Positions 42,817 through 52,113 of a stretch of DNA of 64,000 bases are shown piece by piece. The DNA comes from Halorussus vallis. GTDB taxonomy: Archaea; Halobacteriota; Halobacteria; Halobacteriales; Haladaptataceae. A model generated the notes under the pieces. The model ran no database searches. It saw nothing but the letters and a program-made list of their open reading frames with translations, and had not been told where the DNA came from. The translations under genes were made by a program, and so were the position numbers. Within the stretch, counting starts at the first letter, position 1. The number at the start of each line of letters is the position of its first letter. The stretch lies in NCBI RefSeq assembly GCF_024138165.1, contig NZ_CP100000.1, positions 992,001 to 1,056,000 of the forward strand, written 5' to 3'.

Positions 42817-43569
42817 TCACGCCTCGCCGTACACCGGCACCGCCGCGCCGCTGGTCACCGCCGTCGCGTCCGAGCAGAGGACCAGCATCGTCTCGGCGAT
42901 TTCGGCCGGCGTGACCCACTCCTCGTGGTCGGCGTCGGGCATCATCTCGCGGTTGGCGGGCGTGTCGATGACGCTCGGCATCACCGCGTTCGCCCGGACC
43001 TCGCCCGCGTTCTCCTCGGCGAGCGTCTCGGTGAGGAGTCGAACCCCCGCCTTCGACGCCCGGTACGGCCCGTCGCCCTCGCCGCCCTTCAGCGACGACC
43101 GGGCGGACACCGAGACGATGGCGCCACCGGACCCCTCGCGTCCGGATTCGCCCTCTCCCCGGCCGCCGCTCCCCGCTCGGAGGTGGGGCAGGGCGTGCTT
43201 GCTGGCGAGGAACATCGTCTTGAGGTTCACGTCGAAGAGGAAATCGAACGTCTCGACGTCGGTCTCCTCGACGGGCGTCCCGCCGCGCCACGTCCCCGCG
43301 ATGTTGGCGAGGTAGTCGATGCCGCCGTGGTCGTCGACGATTTCGTCGATAACCGACTCGACCGACGACTCGTCGGTGAAGTCGCCCTCGTAGAAGTGGA
43401 CGTTCTCGCCCGCGTCGAGTTGTGCATCCTCGTCGTCGGGCGCGACCACGTCGGCGGCCGCGACGGTCGCGCCCGCGGAGGCGAACGCCTCGCAGACCGC
43501 GCTCCCGAGCGCGCCGCTCGCCCCGGTGACGAGCGCGACGGAGTCGGTGAAGTCGAAGCTGACGCTCAT
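42817..43569 (-). CDS. short-chain dehydrogenase/reductase (SDR)
   Basis: A 250-residue classical SDR, NAD(P)-dependent. VALVTGASGALGSAVCEAFA holds the nucleotide-binding TGxxxGxG, LANIAGTWRGG the NxAG segment, Ser in IVSVSARSSLKG and the Y-x3-K in GPYRASKAGVRL. A Gly/Arg/Glu-rich insert (AGSGGRGEGESGREGSGG, about residues 145-162) precedes the catalytic Ser strand and is longer than usual. The ATG at 43569 gives MSVSFDFTDSVALV; an upstream in-frame ATG is less likely. The last residues (SGAAVPVYGEA) match SDR C-termini. Substrate unknown. Confidence 0.9.
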   Translation of the reverse strand: MSVSFDFTDSVALVTGASGALGSAVCEAFASAGATVAAADVVAPDDEDAQLDAGENVHFYEGDFTDESSVESVIDEIVDDHGGIDYLANIAGTWRGGTPVEETDVETFDFLFDVNLKTMFLASKHALPHLRAGSGGRGEGESGREGSGGAIVSVSARSSLKGGEGDGPYRASKAGVRLLTETLAEENAGEVRANAVMPSVIDTPANREMMPDADHEEWVTPAEIAETMLVLCSDATAVTSGAAVPVYGEA

Positions 43570-43653
43570 GGCGGAGCCACGACGGCGAGCAGGAAAAAAC
43601 TCGGGTTCCGACCCCCGTGCTTCGCTCACCGCCGACGGGCTTCCCCGTCGGAG

Positions 43654-44586
43654 TCAGGCGGGGTCGGCCACCTCGATCCGGCCCTGGAGGTCGCGCTGGG
43701 AGGCCGGGCTGATGGTGATGTCGACGTCTTCGAACCGGCGTTTGACGGCCCGCGCGTAGGCGGACCGGATGCGAACGACGTCGCGGCGCTCGGGGTCCTC
43801 TATCCAGTAGTGGACGGCGACGACCACCGCGTCGTCGCCCAGTTCGTCCACGTACGCGTTCGGAGCGGGTTGGTCGAGAATCTCGTCGAACTCGTCGGCC
43901 ACCGCCACGAGGTGTGAAATCGCCTCGTCGGCGTCGTCCTCGTACGCCAGGCCGATGTTCTCGACCACCCGGTAGTTCCCCCGGCCGAACGGCCTGGTGA
44001 TGGACTGGCTCGTCAGCATCGTGTTCGGAATCGTCACGAGTTCGCCGTTCGGGGTCTGGACGCGGGTCACCCGGAGGGTGATGGTCCGGACGGTCCCCTC
44101 GCCCTCTTCCCACTCGATGTAGTTGCCGACGTTGAACTCCGGGTCGAGTACGAGCGCCATTCCGCTCACGAGCGAACCGATGACCTCCTGGCCGGCGACG
44201 CCCACCGCCAGCGTCGCGGCGCTCAGGATGAGCGCCGAGTTGCTGAGGAACCTACCGAACCCGGCGACGCCCGCACCGACGAACACCGCGACGACGAAGA
44301 CGAGCACGTGAACGTACCGGAAGATGGCTTCGCGGAGCGTGGGGTTGTTGCGGTTCCGACGCCGGACGATGCGCCGGAGCGTCGGCTCGACGAGGAACCG
44401 ACTGAGGACGACGACCGCGAGGAACCCCGCGACGAACCATCCCGTGCGGACGACGCCGGGCCAGTACTCGACGAGTTCGTCCGGCCCCACGCCAGAGTCG
44501 GGAGTGGTGGTCTGGAGCGCGACGAGAGCGACGACCGGCAGGGGCGCCCCCGCCCAGACGCCGCTCCCGGGGAGTCCGTTCGTCAT
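43654..44586 (-). CDS. MscS-type mechanosensitive ion channel
   Basis: A 310-residue channel of the small-conductance MscS family. Three transmembrane segments (about residues 45-65, 85-110 and 115-140) are followed by the pore-lining helix region SAATLAVGVAGQEVIGSLVS and the conserved beta domain LDPEFNVGNYIEWEEGEGTV, with the strand VTIPNTMLTSQSITRP. The cytosolic C-terminal domain completes the family fold. It relieves turgor under hypo-osmotic shock, important for an extreme halophile. The start at MTNGLPGSGVW is chosen since no homology lies upstream. Confidence 0.92.
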   Translation of the reverse strand: MTNGLPGSGVWAGAPLPVVALVALQTTTPDSGVGPDELVEYWPGVVRTGWFVAGFLAVVVLSRFLVEPTLRRIVRRRNRNNPTLREAIFRYVHVLVFVVAVFVGAGVAGFGRFLSNSALILSAATLAVGVAGQEVIGSLVSGMALVLDPEFNVGNYIEWEEGEGTVRTITLRVTRVQTPNGELVTIPNTMLTSQSITRPFGRGNYRVVENIGLAYEDDADEAISHLVAVADEFDEILDQPAPNAYVDELGDDAVVVAVHYWIEDPERRDVVRIRSAYARAVKRRFEDVDITISPASQRDLQGRIEVADPA

Positions 44587-44726
44587 GGACCCGAGGATTC
44601 GACCTCCGGAACCAAAGGCTTCCTGTCGGAACGGCGGGAAACCGTCGCGATTCGCGCCTGCGAGCGCGTCGGCGAGGGCGAGGGCGGGGTAAAGAGCAGG
44701 GGCGAAATCGGCGCGGCGACCGCCGG

Positions 44727-45683
44727 TTACGGCTCGACGACCAGTTTCCCGAGAATGCTGTCCTCCATCACCGCCCGCTGGGCCTCGTCGGCCTGCTCCA
44801 GGTCGTACGTCTCGGCGATTTCGACGCGGAGGTCGCCCGCCTCCATCAGCGCCGCCAGTTTCTCCAGGACGGCGGCGAAGTCGGGCGTGTTGAACATGCT
44901 CATCAGGTGGAGGGACATCTCCCTGCTCCGGGCGGCCGCGATGTTGTCGAAGCCTGCCTCCGGGACGGTGTTGCCGATGCCGGCGACCCGGACGCCCTTC
45001 GCGCCGACCTCGGCGTCGAAGTCGAGGTAGTCGTCGAGGCGGTGGTCGAGAATCGCGTCCGGGCGGCCGGCCTCGACGACGGCGTCGGCGAGGTCGTCGC
45101 GGCGGTAGTCGAACACCGCGTCGGCGCCGAGGTCGGCGAGTCGGTCGTGGTGCTCCTCGCTCGCGGTCGTGAGCACCGTCGCGCCGGAGGCGGCGGCCAG
45201 TTGGACCGCGACGTGGCCGACGCCGCCGCTCCCGCCGTGGACGAGGCAGGTTTCTGCCGGTTCCACGCCGGCGTGGTCGACCAGCGCGCGCCAGGCCGTG
45301 ACGCCGACCAGCGCGACCGCCGCGCCCTCGTCGAAACTCACGTCCTCGGGCAGGCGGGCCGCGCAGTCGGTCGGCGCGGTGACGTACTCGGCGTAGGTGC
45401 CCTGGCGGTCGTTGCCGAGGCCAGTGCCGAAGACGCGGTCGCCTTCCGCGAACGCCGAGACGTCCTCGCCGACGGCGTCCACGACGCCCGCGAAGTCCGA
45501 CCCCGGAATCATCGGGAGTTTTGGGGGTTCGTAGCTCCCCTCGCGGAAGTAGGTGTCCACCGGGTTGACGCCCGCGGCGCGAACCTCGACGCGAATCTCG
45601 TCGGGGGCCGGGTCGGGGCGGTCGAACTCGTCGACTTGCAACGTCTCGCGTCCGCCGTGCTCGTGGTATCGAACTGCTCGCAT
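44727..45683 (-). CDS. quinone oxidoreductase / zinc-type alcohol dehydrogenase-like protein
   Basis: A 318-residue medium-chain dehydrogenase/reductase of the NADPH:quinone reductase branch. MRAVRYHEHGGRETLQVDEF starts the catalytic domain, VRAAGVNPVDTYFREG is the substrate-side loop (no zinc Cys), and VHGGSGGVGHVAVQLAAASG binds NADPH. The catalytic-zinc and structural-zinc cysteines of alcohol dehydrogenases are absent. The start ATG gives the usual family N-terminus. It lies 140 nt downstream (in map order) of the mechanosensitive channel gene, without evidence of co-transcription. Confidence 0.9.
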   Translation of the reverse strand: MRAVRYHEHGGRETLQVDEFDRPDPAPDEIRVEVRAAGVNPVDTYFREGSYEPPKLPMIPGSDFAGVVDAVGEDVSAFAEGDRVFGTGLGNDRQGTYAEYVTAPTDCAARLPEDVSFDEGAAVALVGVTAWRALVDHAGVEPAETCLVHGGSGGVGHVAVQLAAASGATVLTTASEEHHDRLADLGADAVFDYRRDDLADAVVEAGRPDAILDHRLDDYLDFDAEVGAKGVRVAGIGNTVPEAGFDNIAAARSREMSLHLMSMFNTPDFAAVLEKLAALMEAGDLRVEIAETYDLEQADEAQRAVMEDSILGKLVVEP

Positions 45684-45904
45684 GCGTGGAGGGTCGTCGC
45701 TCCGGCGCATAAAGGTACGAGGAGTCGACCCGCCGGACGCCTCGAGTAGGCGGTACGTCGGCCAACGGCGTTCGCCGAACGCGCGTCCTGACGCGGCTTA
45801 ACCCGGGAAACGCCGCGTTTCTCGGGACGCCGACCGTTAAGCGAATCCGACCTGTCGGATACTTCGTTCATAACAAAACCCGAATACGACGGACGTGGAC
45901 CGGA

Positions 45905-48610
45905 ATGCAGGGAGAGCGACCGGAGCAGTCGGTGGGGGAACAGGGGCAACGGACGGAACCAGACAGTCGACCGAATCGGGCGGGGCGACGGTTCGCCGGG
46001 CGGAGAGCCAGAGACGCCGTCCTCGCGGCGCTGATCGTCGTGAGTTCGATGGTGCTGTCGGGGGTCGGCGCCGGCGTCGTCGCGAACTCGGTCGACGGCC
46101 CGGGACCGGCGGGGTCGAACGCGAACCTGGACGCGCTCGCCGCCGACCGGAGCACCCCCGACTCCGGCGGAACGCTGTCGGGCGTCGTCGACCTCGAGAA
46201 CGCCGACACGAAGGTCGTCGGCGAGAGCGACGGCGACCGCACGGGGTGGTCGCTCGACTACGTCGGCGACGTGAACGGCGACGGGCGCGCCGACGTCCTC
46301 GTCGGCGTGCCGCGCAACGACAGCGGGGCCAACAACTCCGGAGCCGCGTTCCTCTTCTACGGCCCCGTCGAGCGCGGCGACGTGCGACTGTCGGACGCCG
46401 ACGCGATGTTCGTCGGCGCGTCGGCCCGCGACAGGGCCGGCTTCTCGGTCGCTGGCGGCGACCTCGACGGCGATGGCTACGCCGACGTGGTGGTCGGCGC
46501 GCCCTTCGACGACAGCGGCGGGGAGAACGCCGGCGCGGCGTACGTCTTCTACGGCGGCGAGTCGCTCCGCGGTACGCACTCCGTCTCGGACGCCGACGCC
46601 ACGTTCGCGGGCGAGCGCGCCGACGACAAGGCCGGATGGTCGGTCGGCATCGCGCCGAGCGTCACCGGTTCCGGCGACGACGCCCTGCTCGTCGGTGCGC
46701 CCTACGAGGACGCGGCGGGTGCCGACGCCGGCGCGACGTACGTCGTCGCCGGCGACGCGCCGTCCGGGCACGTCGGCCTCGCCGACGCGGACGCGAAACT
46801 CGTCGGTGAACGTGCCCGCGACCGCGCCGGATGGTCGGTTTCGAACGCGGGCGACGTCGACGGCGGCGGTGCGAACGAGGTCGTCGTCGGCGCGCCGGGC
46901 GCGAACGCCGCGGCGGAGGACTCGGGTGCGGCGTACGTCGTCGCCGACCCCCTCGGACCCGGGGCGACCGACCCGGACTCGCCCACCGGCGCGAACCTCA
47001 CCGACGTCGCCGCGCGACTCGCGGGGGTCGCGGCGGGCGACCAGGCGGGCTTCTCGGTTTCTGACGCCGGCGACGTGAACGACGACGGCCGCGCCGACGT
47101 GGTGGTCGGCGCACCCTACAGCGACGCCGGCGGCAACGACTCCGGCGCGGCCTACGTCGTCTACGGCGACCGGTCGCTCGACGACGCCAGCCTGGCCGAC
47201 GCCGACCTCACGATGGTCGGCGAGGCCGAGAACGACCGGGCCGGCTGGTCGGTGTCCTCGGCCGGGTCGGGCGACGTGACCTGCGACGGAGTGGCCGACG
47301 TGCTGGTCGGCGCGCCGTTCCACGACGTCGGCGAGGCGGCGAACGCGGGCGCGGCCTACCTCGTCTACGGCGGAACCGACCGGCACGTCCTCGACCTCTC
47401 GAACGCCGACGCCACGCTGGTCGGCGAGTCGAAGAACGACCGGGCGGGCTACGCCGTCTCGGACGTCGGCGACATCAGCGGCGACGGTAACGAGGACCTG
47501 CTGGTCGGCGCGCCCTTCGACGACAGCGGCGGGGAGGACGCCGGCGCGGTCTACGCCGTCTACGGCGAGTGCCCTACGCAGGACCACCGCGAGGAGACGG
47601 AGACGGACGACCACGAGACGCCGACCGACGAAACCGCGACGGAAACCGAGGACGAACATCCGGCCGAAGAGACGACCGAGAAGACGACGAAGACGACCCA
47701 CGAAACCCCCGAGACGACCGAAACCACGGAAACGACGAAGAAGACCGAAACCACGATAGAGACGACGACCGCCAAGCACACGACGGAAACCACCGAGACG
47801 ACGGAGACGACCGAAACGACTACCGAGACGACGAAGACGACGGACATCACCACGGAAACCACCACCGAAACGACGGAAACGACGAAAATTACGGAGACGA
47901 CCAGCACGACGACCGAAACCACAAAAACGACCACAGAAACCACAGGGACGACGCAAACGACCACCGAAACGACCAGCACGACGGAGACAACAACTGAGAC
48001 GACCAAAACGACGACTGAAACGACCACTCAGACGACGACCGAAACGACGGACACTACGACGAAGACGACGGAAACCACCAGCACCACCGAAACGACGACC
48101 GAAACGACGGACACCACCACGGAAACAACGGAGACGACCACAGACACGACCACCACGACCACCGAAGACGACAAACGGGCCGCGATAAGCTTCGTCGCGT
48201 TCTGCGTCGACGACGGGGGGAAACGCACCGGCAACGACCCCTGTCCGTCCGGCGAGCGCCTGCTCGTCAAGTTCGAGTGGAACGGCAACGCCTTCGTCCC
48301 CGAGGGCGGCGACTCGAAGGGTGTGAGCGTGACGCCGACGCAGTTCAAGGACGGCGACCCGAGCGAACCGGTCGCGGCGACCTGGACCTCCCAGCAGGAA
48401 ATCTCGACCGTGGTCGTGAAGTCCGGCGGAGAAACCTGCAACTACCCCGGCGGAACCGGCGGCACGGTCGAATCCTGCGACACGTCGTCGGGGCAGGCGA
48501 ACTCGCGCGGAGTGGACCCCGGACTCGTGCTCGGCGGATGGTCGGGACTCGTCGTCGGCGGGTTCGCGTCAGGGACGGTCCTCGCCCGGCGACGTCGGAA
48601 CTTCGACTGA
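45905..48610 (+). CDS. surface protein with seven FG-GAP repeats and a Thr/Glu-rich stalk
   Basis: A 901-residue cell-surface protein. Residues ~39-60 are a hydrophobic export segment. Residues ~100-555 contain seven FG-GAP units, each with a GWSV/GFSV-like strand, a D-x-D/N-x-DG calcium loop (VNGDGRADVLVG, LDGDGYADVVVG, VNDDGRADVVVG, ISGDGNEDLLVG) and GAP-F/Y. Seven blades match the integrin-alpha head propeller. Residues ~555-757 are a low-complexity stalk of (E/K)TT units, probably O-glycosylated. A small Cys-containing beta domain (about 760-860) follows, then a C-terminal membrane helix (LVLGGWSGLVVGGFASGTVL) and a basic end RRRRNFD. Probable role: adhesion or surface recognition. Confidence 0.88.
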   Translation: MQGERPEQSVGEQGQRTEPDSRPNRAGRRFAGRRARDAVLAALIVVSSMVLSGVGAGVVANSVDGPGPAGSNANLDALAADRSTPDSGGTLSGVVDLENADTKVVGESDGDRTGWSLDYVGDVNGDGRADVLVGVPRNDSGANNSGAAFLFYGPVERGDVRLSDADAMFVGASARDRAGFSVAGGDLDGDGYADVVVGAPFDDSGGENAGAAYVFYGGESLRGTHSVSDADATFAGERADDKAGWSVGIAPSVTGSGDDALLVGAPYEDAAGADAGATYVVAGDAPSGHVGLADADAKLVGERARDRAGWSVSNAGDVDGGGANEVVVGAPGANAAAEDSGAAYVVADPLGPGATDPDSPTGANLTDVAARLAGVAAGDQAGFSVSDAGDVNDDGRADVVVGAPYSDAGGNDSGAAYVVYGDRSLDDASLADADLTMVGEAENDRAGWSVSSAGSGDVTCDGVADVLVGAPFHDVGEAANAGAAYLVYGGTDRHVLDLSNADATLVGESKNDRAGYAVSDVGDISGDGNEDLLVGAPFDDSGGEDAGAVYAVYGECPTQDHREETETDDHETPTDETATETEDEHPAEETTEKTTKTTHETPETTETTETTKKTETTIETTTAKHTTETTETTETTETTTETTKTTDITTETTTETTETTKITETTSTTTETTKTTTETTGTTQTTTETTSTTETTTETTKTTTETTTQTTTETTDTTTKTTETTSTTETTTETTDTTTETTETTTDTTTTTTEDDKRAAISFVAFCVDDGGKRTGNDPCPSGERLLVKFEWNGNAFVPEGGDSKGVSVTPTQFKDGDPSEPVAATWTSQQEISTVVVKSGGETCNYPGGTGGTVESCDTSSGQANSRGVDPGLVLGGWSGLVVGGFASGTVLARRRRNFD
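47650..48170 (+). repeat. degenerate ACN-ACN-GAR repeat tract encoding the ETT stalk
   Basis: About 520 bases of irregular 9-12 bp units such as ACGACCGAAACCACC, encoding Thr-Thr-Glu with occasional Lys, Ser, Asp and Ile. Codons vary, so the tract is selected or old at the protein level rather than a fresh microsatellite. The opposite strand is open and Val/Ser-rich by the same bias and is not a gene. Confidence 0.8.
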
Positions 48611-48629
48611 AACCGAGCGGTCCTCGGTT

Positions 48630-49430
48630 TCAGAAGTAGCTCTCTAACTTCCGGGCGCTGAGTTCCAGGTAGTCGAAGTCGAAGGTGTAGACCTCCGCCG
48701 AGACGGTGCCCGCCCAATCCTCGCGGAGCGGCGCTAGCGCGGTTTCGAAGTCCAGGGTTCCCGACCCAGTCGGGACGTGTTCGTCGGCCGCGCTCCGGGC
48801 GTCGTTGACGTGGACGTGGCTCACGCGGTCGGCGTGAGTGTCGAGGAAGTCGGCGATGTCCTCGGCGTCCATCCCGTCGACGCGGGCGTGGCCCGTGTCG
48901 AAGGTCATCGCGGCGTCGGTTTCCGCGAACACGCGGTCGAAGTCGTGGACCGTGAACTGGATTCCCGGCAGGTTCTCGACGCAGATTTCGACGTCGCGCT
49001 CGGCGGCGTAGTCGTCGAGTTCGCGGACCGATTCCAGGAGCAAGGGCGCTATCTCCTCGTCGTCCCACTCGGGCGGACTCGCGTGGGAACTCGCGTGGAG
49101 GACGGCCTTCTCCGCGCCCATCGCGGCCGCGGCGTCGATGCAGGCCCGTTGCTCTTCGAGCGACCCCTCGCGAATCGGGTCGCGAGGCGACCCGATTTCG
49201 AGGTCGACGAACGGGAGGTGGACCAGCAGGTCGACGCCGGCGTCCGCGGCGGCGTCGCGGACGTCCTCTGGGTCGAACTTCCGGCGCTCGGTCGCGCCGT
49301 CCATGTAGAGTTCGGCGTAGTCGAAGCCGATTCGCGCGCCCTCCTCTATCGCTTCGCGCCACGTCACGTCGCCCGTGTGGGTCTGGGTGACGTAGCCGAA
49401 CCGGACGTCGGTCGTCCCGCCGTCCGTCAT
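48630..49430 (-). CDS. sugar phosphate isomerase/epimerase (TIM barrel)
   Basis: A 266-residue member of the AP-endonuclease-2-like TIM-barrel family. FGYVTQTHTGDVTWREAIEE opens the barrel, LLVHLPFVDLEIGSP and VLHASSHASPP provide metal His residues, and EICVENLPG, MTFDTGHARVDGMD and VSHVHVNDARS the remaining Glu/Asp/His ligands. The family isomerises keto-sugars or related polyols. The ATG overlaps the TGA of the upstream nucleotidyltransferase-HAD gene by 4 nt (ATGA), so the two are translationally coupled and may share a pathway. Substrate unknown. Confidence 0.88.
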   Translation of the reverse strand: MTDGGTTDVRFGYVTQTHTGDVTWREAIEEGARIGFDYAELYMDGATERRKFDPEDVRDAAADAGVDLLVHLPFVDLEIGSPRDPIREGSLEEQRACIDAAAAMGAEKAVLHASSHASPPEWDDEEIAPLLLESVRELDDYAAERDVEICVENLPGIQFTVHDFDRVFAETDAAMTFDTGHARVDGMDAEDIADFLDTHADRVSHVHVNDARSAADEHVPTGSGTLDFETALAPLREDWAGTVSAEVYTFDFDYLELSARKLESYF

Positions 49431-51043
49431 CGCTCTTCGGGCGCGGTCGCGACGTTCTCGCTTTCGGAGTCGCCCTCGCTCGCGTTCTCGGGGACCGCAC
49501 CGGTCGTCGGTTCGCCGTCGAGGAGTTGCGCGAGCGCGCCGACGCTCGGCGCGACCATCGAGGGTCGGACCTCGCTCTTCTCGACCGCGATGCGGGTCGC
49601 GTCGCCGGTGAGCACGCAGACCGACTCGCAACCGACGTTCTCGGCGAGTCGCACGTCCGTCTCCAGGCGGTCGCCGACGACGAACACGTCCGCGGGGTCG
49701 TAGCCCTTCGAGTCGAGGACGTGTTCGACCATCTCGGCGTTCGGCTTGCCGAAGACGTGGGCGGGCGACTGGTCGGTCGCGGTTTCGATCATCGCGCCGA
49801 TGGCCCCGCAGTCGGGGACGAACCCCTCGGCGGTCGGACACACCGCGTCAGGGTGGGCCAGCAGGAAGGTCGCGCCGTTCCGAATCGCCAGCGTCGCCGT
49901 CCGGGCCTTCTCGTAGGTGAGTTCCGTATCGAAGCCGACGACGACCGCATCGGGGGCGTCGGCCGCGGCGGGGTCGTCGACCACGTCGATGCCGTGGCCG
50001 GCGACCGCCTCGCGCATCGTCTCGGTGCCGAGGACGTACACCTTCCCGGCGTCGGCCTCCCGGAGGTGTTCGATGACGCCGTCGGTCGAGAGCAACACGT
50101 CGCCGGGGTCGGTCGGGATGTCGAGATTCGAGAGCTTCGCGGCGTAGTCGTCCTTCCACTTCGAGGAGTTGTTCGTCAGGAAGTAGACGTCGACGCCCGC
50201 CTCCCGGAGGCGCGAGAGCACCCCCTTGGCGTCGTCGACCAGGTCGTCGTCGAGGTAGACGGTCCCGTCGAGGTCGAAGAACGCCGCCTCCTTCTCGCCG
50301 AGGTCCGACAGCGACGAGAACAGCAGGTCGGCGGTCTGGAGGTCGGCGGTGTCGTCGATCTCGACCCAGCGGTACTCGCCGACGTCGACCGGTTTGAGGT
50401 CGTGTTCGTGGTTGCGGACCACCCGGTCGATGGCGGCCTCGGTCCACCCGCCATACTCGCCGTCGCGTTCGATGGTCCGGGTCACGTCCTCGAACAGTTT
50501 GGCCGAGAACGACGCCGAGAAGCGGTAGACGTCGTTCGAGATGGCGTGAGCCACGTCCTCGGGGACGTCCTTGGCGATGTGGCTCACTCGGCCGCGGTCG
50601 TCGACGGTGACCTTCATCGCCTCCTCGGAGTAGGTTCGGGGGTCGCTGGCGATGGCGCTACCCGCGTCGTCGTCGACGAGGTCGGCGAGGAGGCCGGGGT
50701 CGAAGACGGCGTCGCCGTTGCTGAGGACGAACTCCTCGCCGGCGACCGCCTCGCGCGCGAGGTAGAGCGAGTACATGTTGTCCGTGTTGGCGTACACCTC
50801 GCTCTCGGTGACCGTCACGTCGAGTTCGGGGCGCTCGGCCGCCACCTCCTCGCACAGCGCCCGGGTATCGTCGGCGAGGTAGCCGGCGACGACGGTCACG
50901 TCGGTCACTCCCGCGTCGGCGTACGCGCGGAGTTGTCTGGCGAGTACGGGCGTCTCGCCGACGGTCACGCAACACTTCGGTTCGTAGAGCGTCAGGGGTC
51001 GCAGCCGAGAACCGATACCGGCCGCTAATATTACTCCCTTCAT
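49427..51043 (-). CDS. fused sugar nucleotidyltransferase - HAD-IIA phosphatase
   Basis: A 538-residue fusion. Residues 1-235 are a nucleotidyltransferase: ILAAGIGSRLRPLTLYEPKC at the N-terminus, SNGDAVFDPGLLADL (metal Asp) and YRWVEIDDTADLQTAD, closest in layout to LicC/IPCT-type enzymes. Residues ~250-505 are a HAD-IIA (NagD-like) phosphatase: FFDLDGTVYLDDDL (nucleophile Asp), FLTNNSSKWKDDY, FGKPNAEMVEHVL and VGDRLETDVRLAENVG. Both catalytic halves look intact. The ATG at 51043 puts the LAAG loop at the N-terminus. The isomerase gene follows with an ATGA overlap; a glycerophosphodiesterase gene precedes by 128 nt. Activity is probably NDP-sugar or NDP-polyol formation plus dephosphorylation, not assignable further. 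Confidence 0.88.
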   Translation of the reverse strand: MKGVILAAGIGSRLRPLTLYEPKCCVTVGETPVLARQLRAYADAGVTDVTVVAGYLADDTRALCEEVAAERPELDVTVTESEVYANTDNMYSLYLAREAVAGEEFVLSNGDAVFDPGLLADLVDDDAGSAIASDPRTYSEEAMKVTVDDRGRVSHIAKDVPEDVAHAISNDVYRFSASFSAKLFEDVTRTIERDGEYGGWTEAAIDRVVRNHEHDLKPVDVGEYRWVEIDDTADLQTADLLFSSLSDLGEKEAAFFDLDGTVYLDDDLVDDAKGVLSRLREAGVDVYFLTNNSSKWKDDYAAKLSNLDIPTDPGDVLLSTDGVIEHLREADAGKVYVLGTETMREAVAGHGIDVVDDPAAADAPDAVVVGFDTELTYEKARTATLAIRNGATFLLAHPDAVCPTAEGFVPDCGAIGAMIETATDQSPAHVFGKPNAEMVEHVLDSKGYDPADVFVVGDRLETDVRLAENVGCESVCVLTGDATRIAVEKSEVRPSMVAPSVGALAQLLDGEPTTGAVPENASEGDSESENVATAPEER

Positions 51044-51171
51044 ATCAATACCGAACCGTAACCCAACGTAGGGATGGATAACTATACTGGCCTCCGGTTT
51101 CCGCGACGACAAAACGAATCGGACAGGTCGGTTAAGGAGATTAAGTCGTCCGGAGAACGGAGTTCGGAAAA

Positions 51172-52071
51172 CTAGTCGGCGCGACCGGCCCGCGGTTCGT
51201 CGTCGAACCGGGCCACACCGGGGTAGTCGGTGATGAGGCCGTCGATGCCCGCGGCCCGGAGGTGGGTCGCCTGGTACCAGCTCTCGACCGTCCAGACGTT
51301 GATAGCTCTGCCCTCCTGTCGGGCGACCTCCACGAGGTCGATTTCCTCGTACGGACCGAGCGATCCGTACTCCTCGTTGAACAGCGGCGTCCCAGCGATC
51401 ATGTTCCACGGCGTGTGGATCGCCTCGGTGTCGTACCGGCGGGCAACCTCCATCCCGTCGGCGATGGAGTCGGCGAACACCGCCGCCAGCGGCACGGCGG
51501 GGTCGACCTCCCTGACCGCCGCGAGCGCGCCCTCGGCGAACGACGAAACCAGCACCTCGTGGTCGGTCGTCGCCAGCGTGGCGCAGACGTCCTCGGCGAA
51601 GTCGAGCCACAGTTCCTTCTGGGTTTCGCGGTCGGCCGGCGGGAGGTTCTCGCGCGGTCGGACGTCTCCCGACCCCGGGTTCTTGAACTCGACGTTCAGG
51701 CCGACCGACGGCGGAATCGCCTCCAGCACGGCCGAGAGCGTCGGCACGGCTTCGCCGGTGCCGAGGACGGTCAGTTCCGAGAGCGTCTCGGAGTCGGTCT
51801 CCCACACCTTCCGGTCGGCGACGCTCGCCGGCGCGTTCGTGACCCGCCCGAGCGTCGTGTCGTGGAAGACCACCACGTCGCCGTCGGCGGTCGGCATCAC
51901 GTCGACCTCTATCATCTCGGGCGGTCCCGACCCGCCCGCGCCGGCGGCGGCCTGTTCGACGGCCGCCAGCGTGTTCTCGGGGTAGACGCCCGCGAAGCCG
52001 CGGTGGGCGATGATCGATGGCTCGGTTCGTCTCGGTGTCTCGTGCCCGGTCGTTCCGCTCGTGTCTGCCAT
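51172..52071 (-). CDS. glycerophosphodiester phosphodiesterase
   Basis: A 299-residue GDPD-family enzyme that splits glycerophosphodiesters to glycerol phosphate and an alcohol. The active-site set is visible: AHRGFAGVYPENTLAAVEQA with His-Arg and Glu, MIEVDVMPTADGDVVVFHDT with Glu/Asp and the second His, LNVEFKNPG, and the C-terminal INVWTVESWYQATHLRAAGI, GLITDYPG. No signal peptide is seen, so it is cytoplasmic. The ATG at 52071 gives the family start. A 12-bp hairpin (52087-52113) lies between the promoter and the start. Confidence 0.92.
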   Translation of the reverse strand: MADTSGTTGHETPRRTEPSIIAHRGFAGVYPENTLAAVEQAAAGAGGSGPPEMIEVDVMPTADGDVVVFHDTTLGRVTNAPASVADRKVWETDSETLSELTVLGTGEAVPTLSAVLEAIPPSVGLNVEFKNPGSGDVRPRENLPPADRETQKELWLDFAEDVCATLATTDHEVLVSSFAEGALAAVREVDPAVPLAAVFADSIADGMEVARRYDTEAIHTPWNMIAGTPLFNEEYGSLGPYEEIDLVEVARQEGRAINVWTVESWYQATHLRAAGIDGLITDYPGVARFDDEPRAGRAD

Positions 52072-52086
52072 GTGTGCCTGATGATG

Positions 52087-52113
52087 CGCGCCGGGGCCGA
52101 CGGCCCCGGCGCG
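52087..52113 (-). promoter_or_regulatory. GC-rich hairpin in the leader of the GDPD gene
   Basis: CGCGCCGGGGCC, loop GAC, GGCCCCGGCGCG: a perfect 12-bp stem ending 15 nt before the ATG, in the ~75-nt leader implied by the TATA box at 52171-52180. It could affect translation or mRNA stability. Confidence 0.5.

Noticed and set aside
47560-48027. Val/Ser-rich open frame opposite the ETT stalk
   Set aside because: It is the mirror of the Thr/Glu codon bias on the plus strand; low complexity, no start signal.
47650-48170. CRISPR-like or microsatellite array
   Set aside because: Units are irregular, have no spacers and encode a continuous protein stalk.
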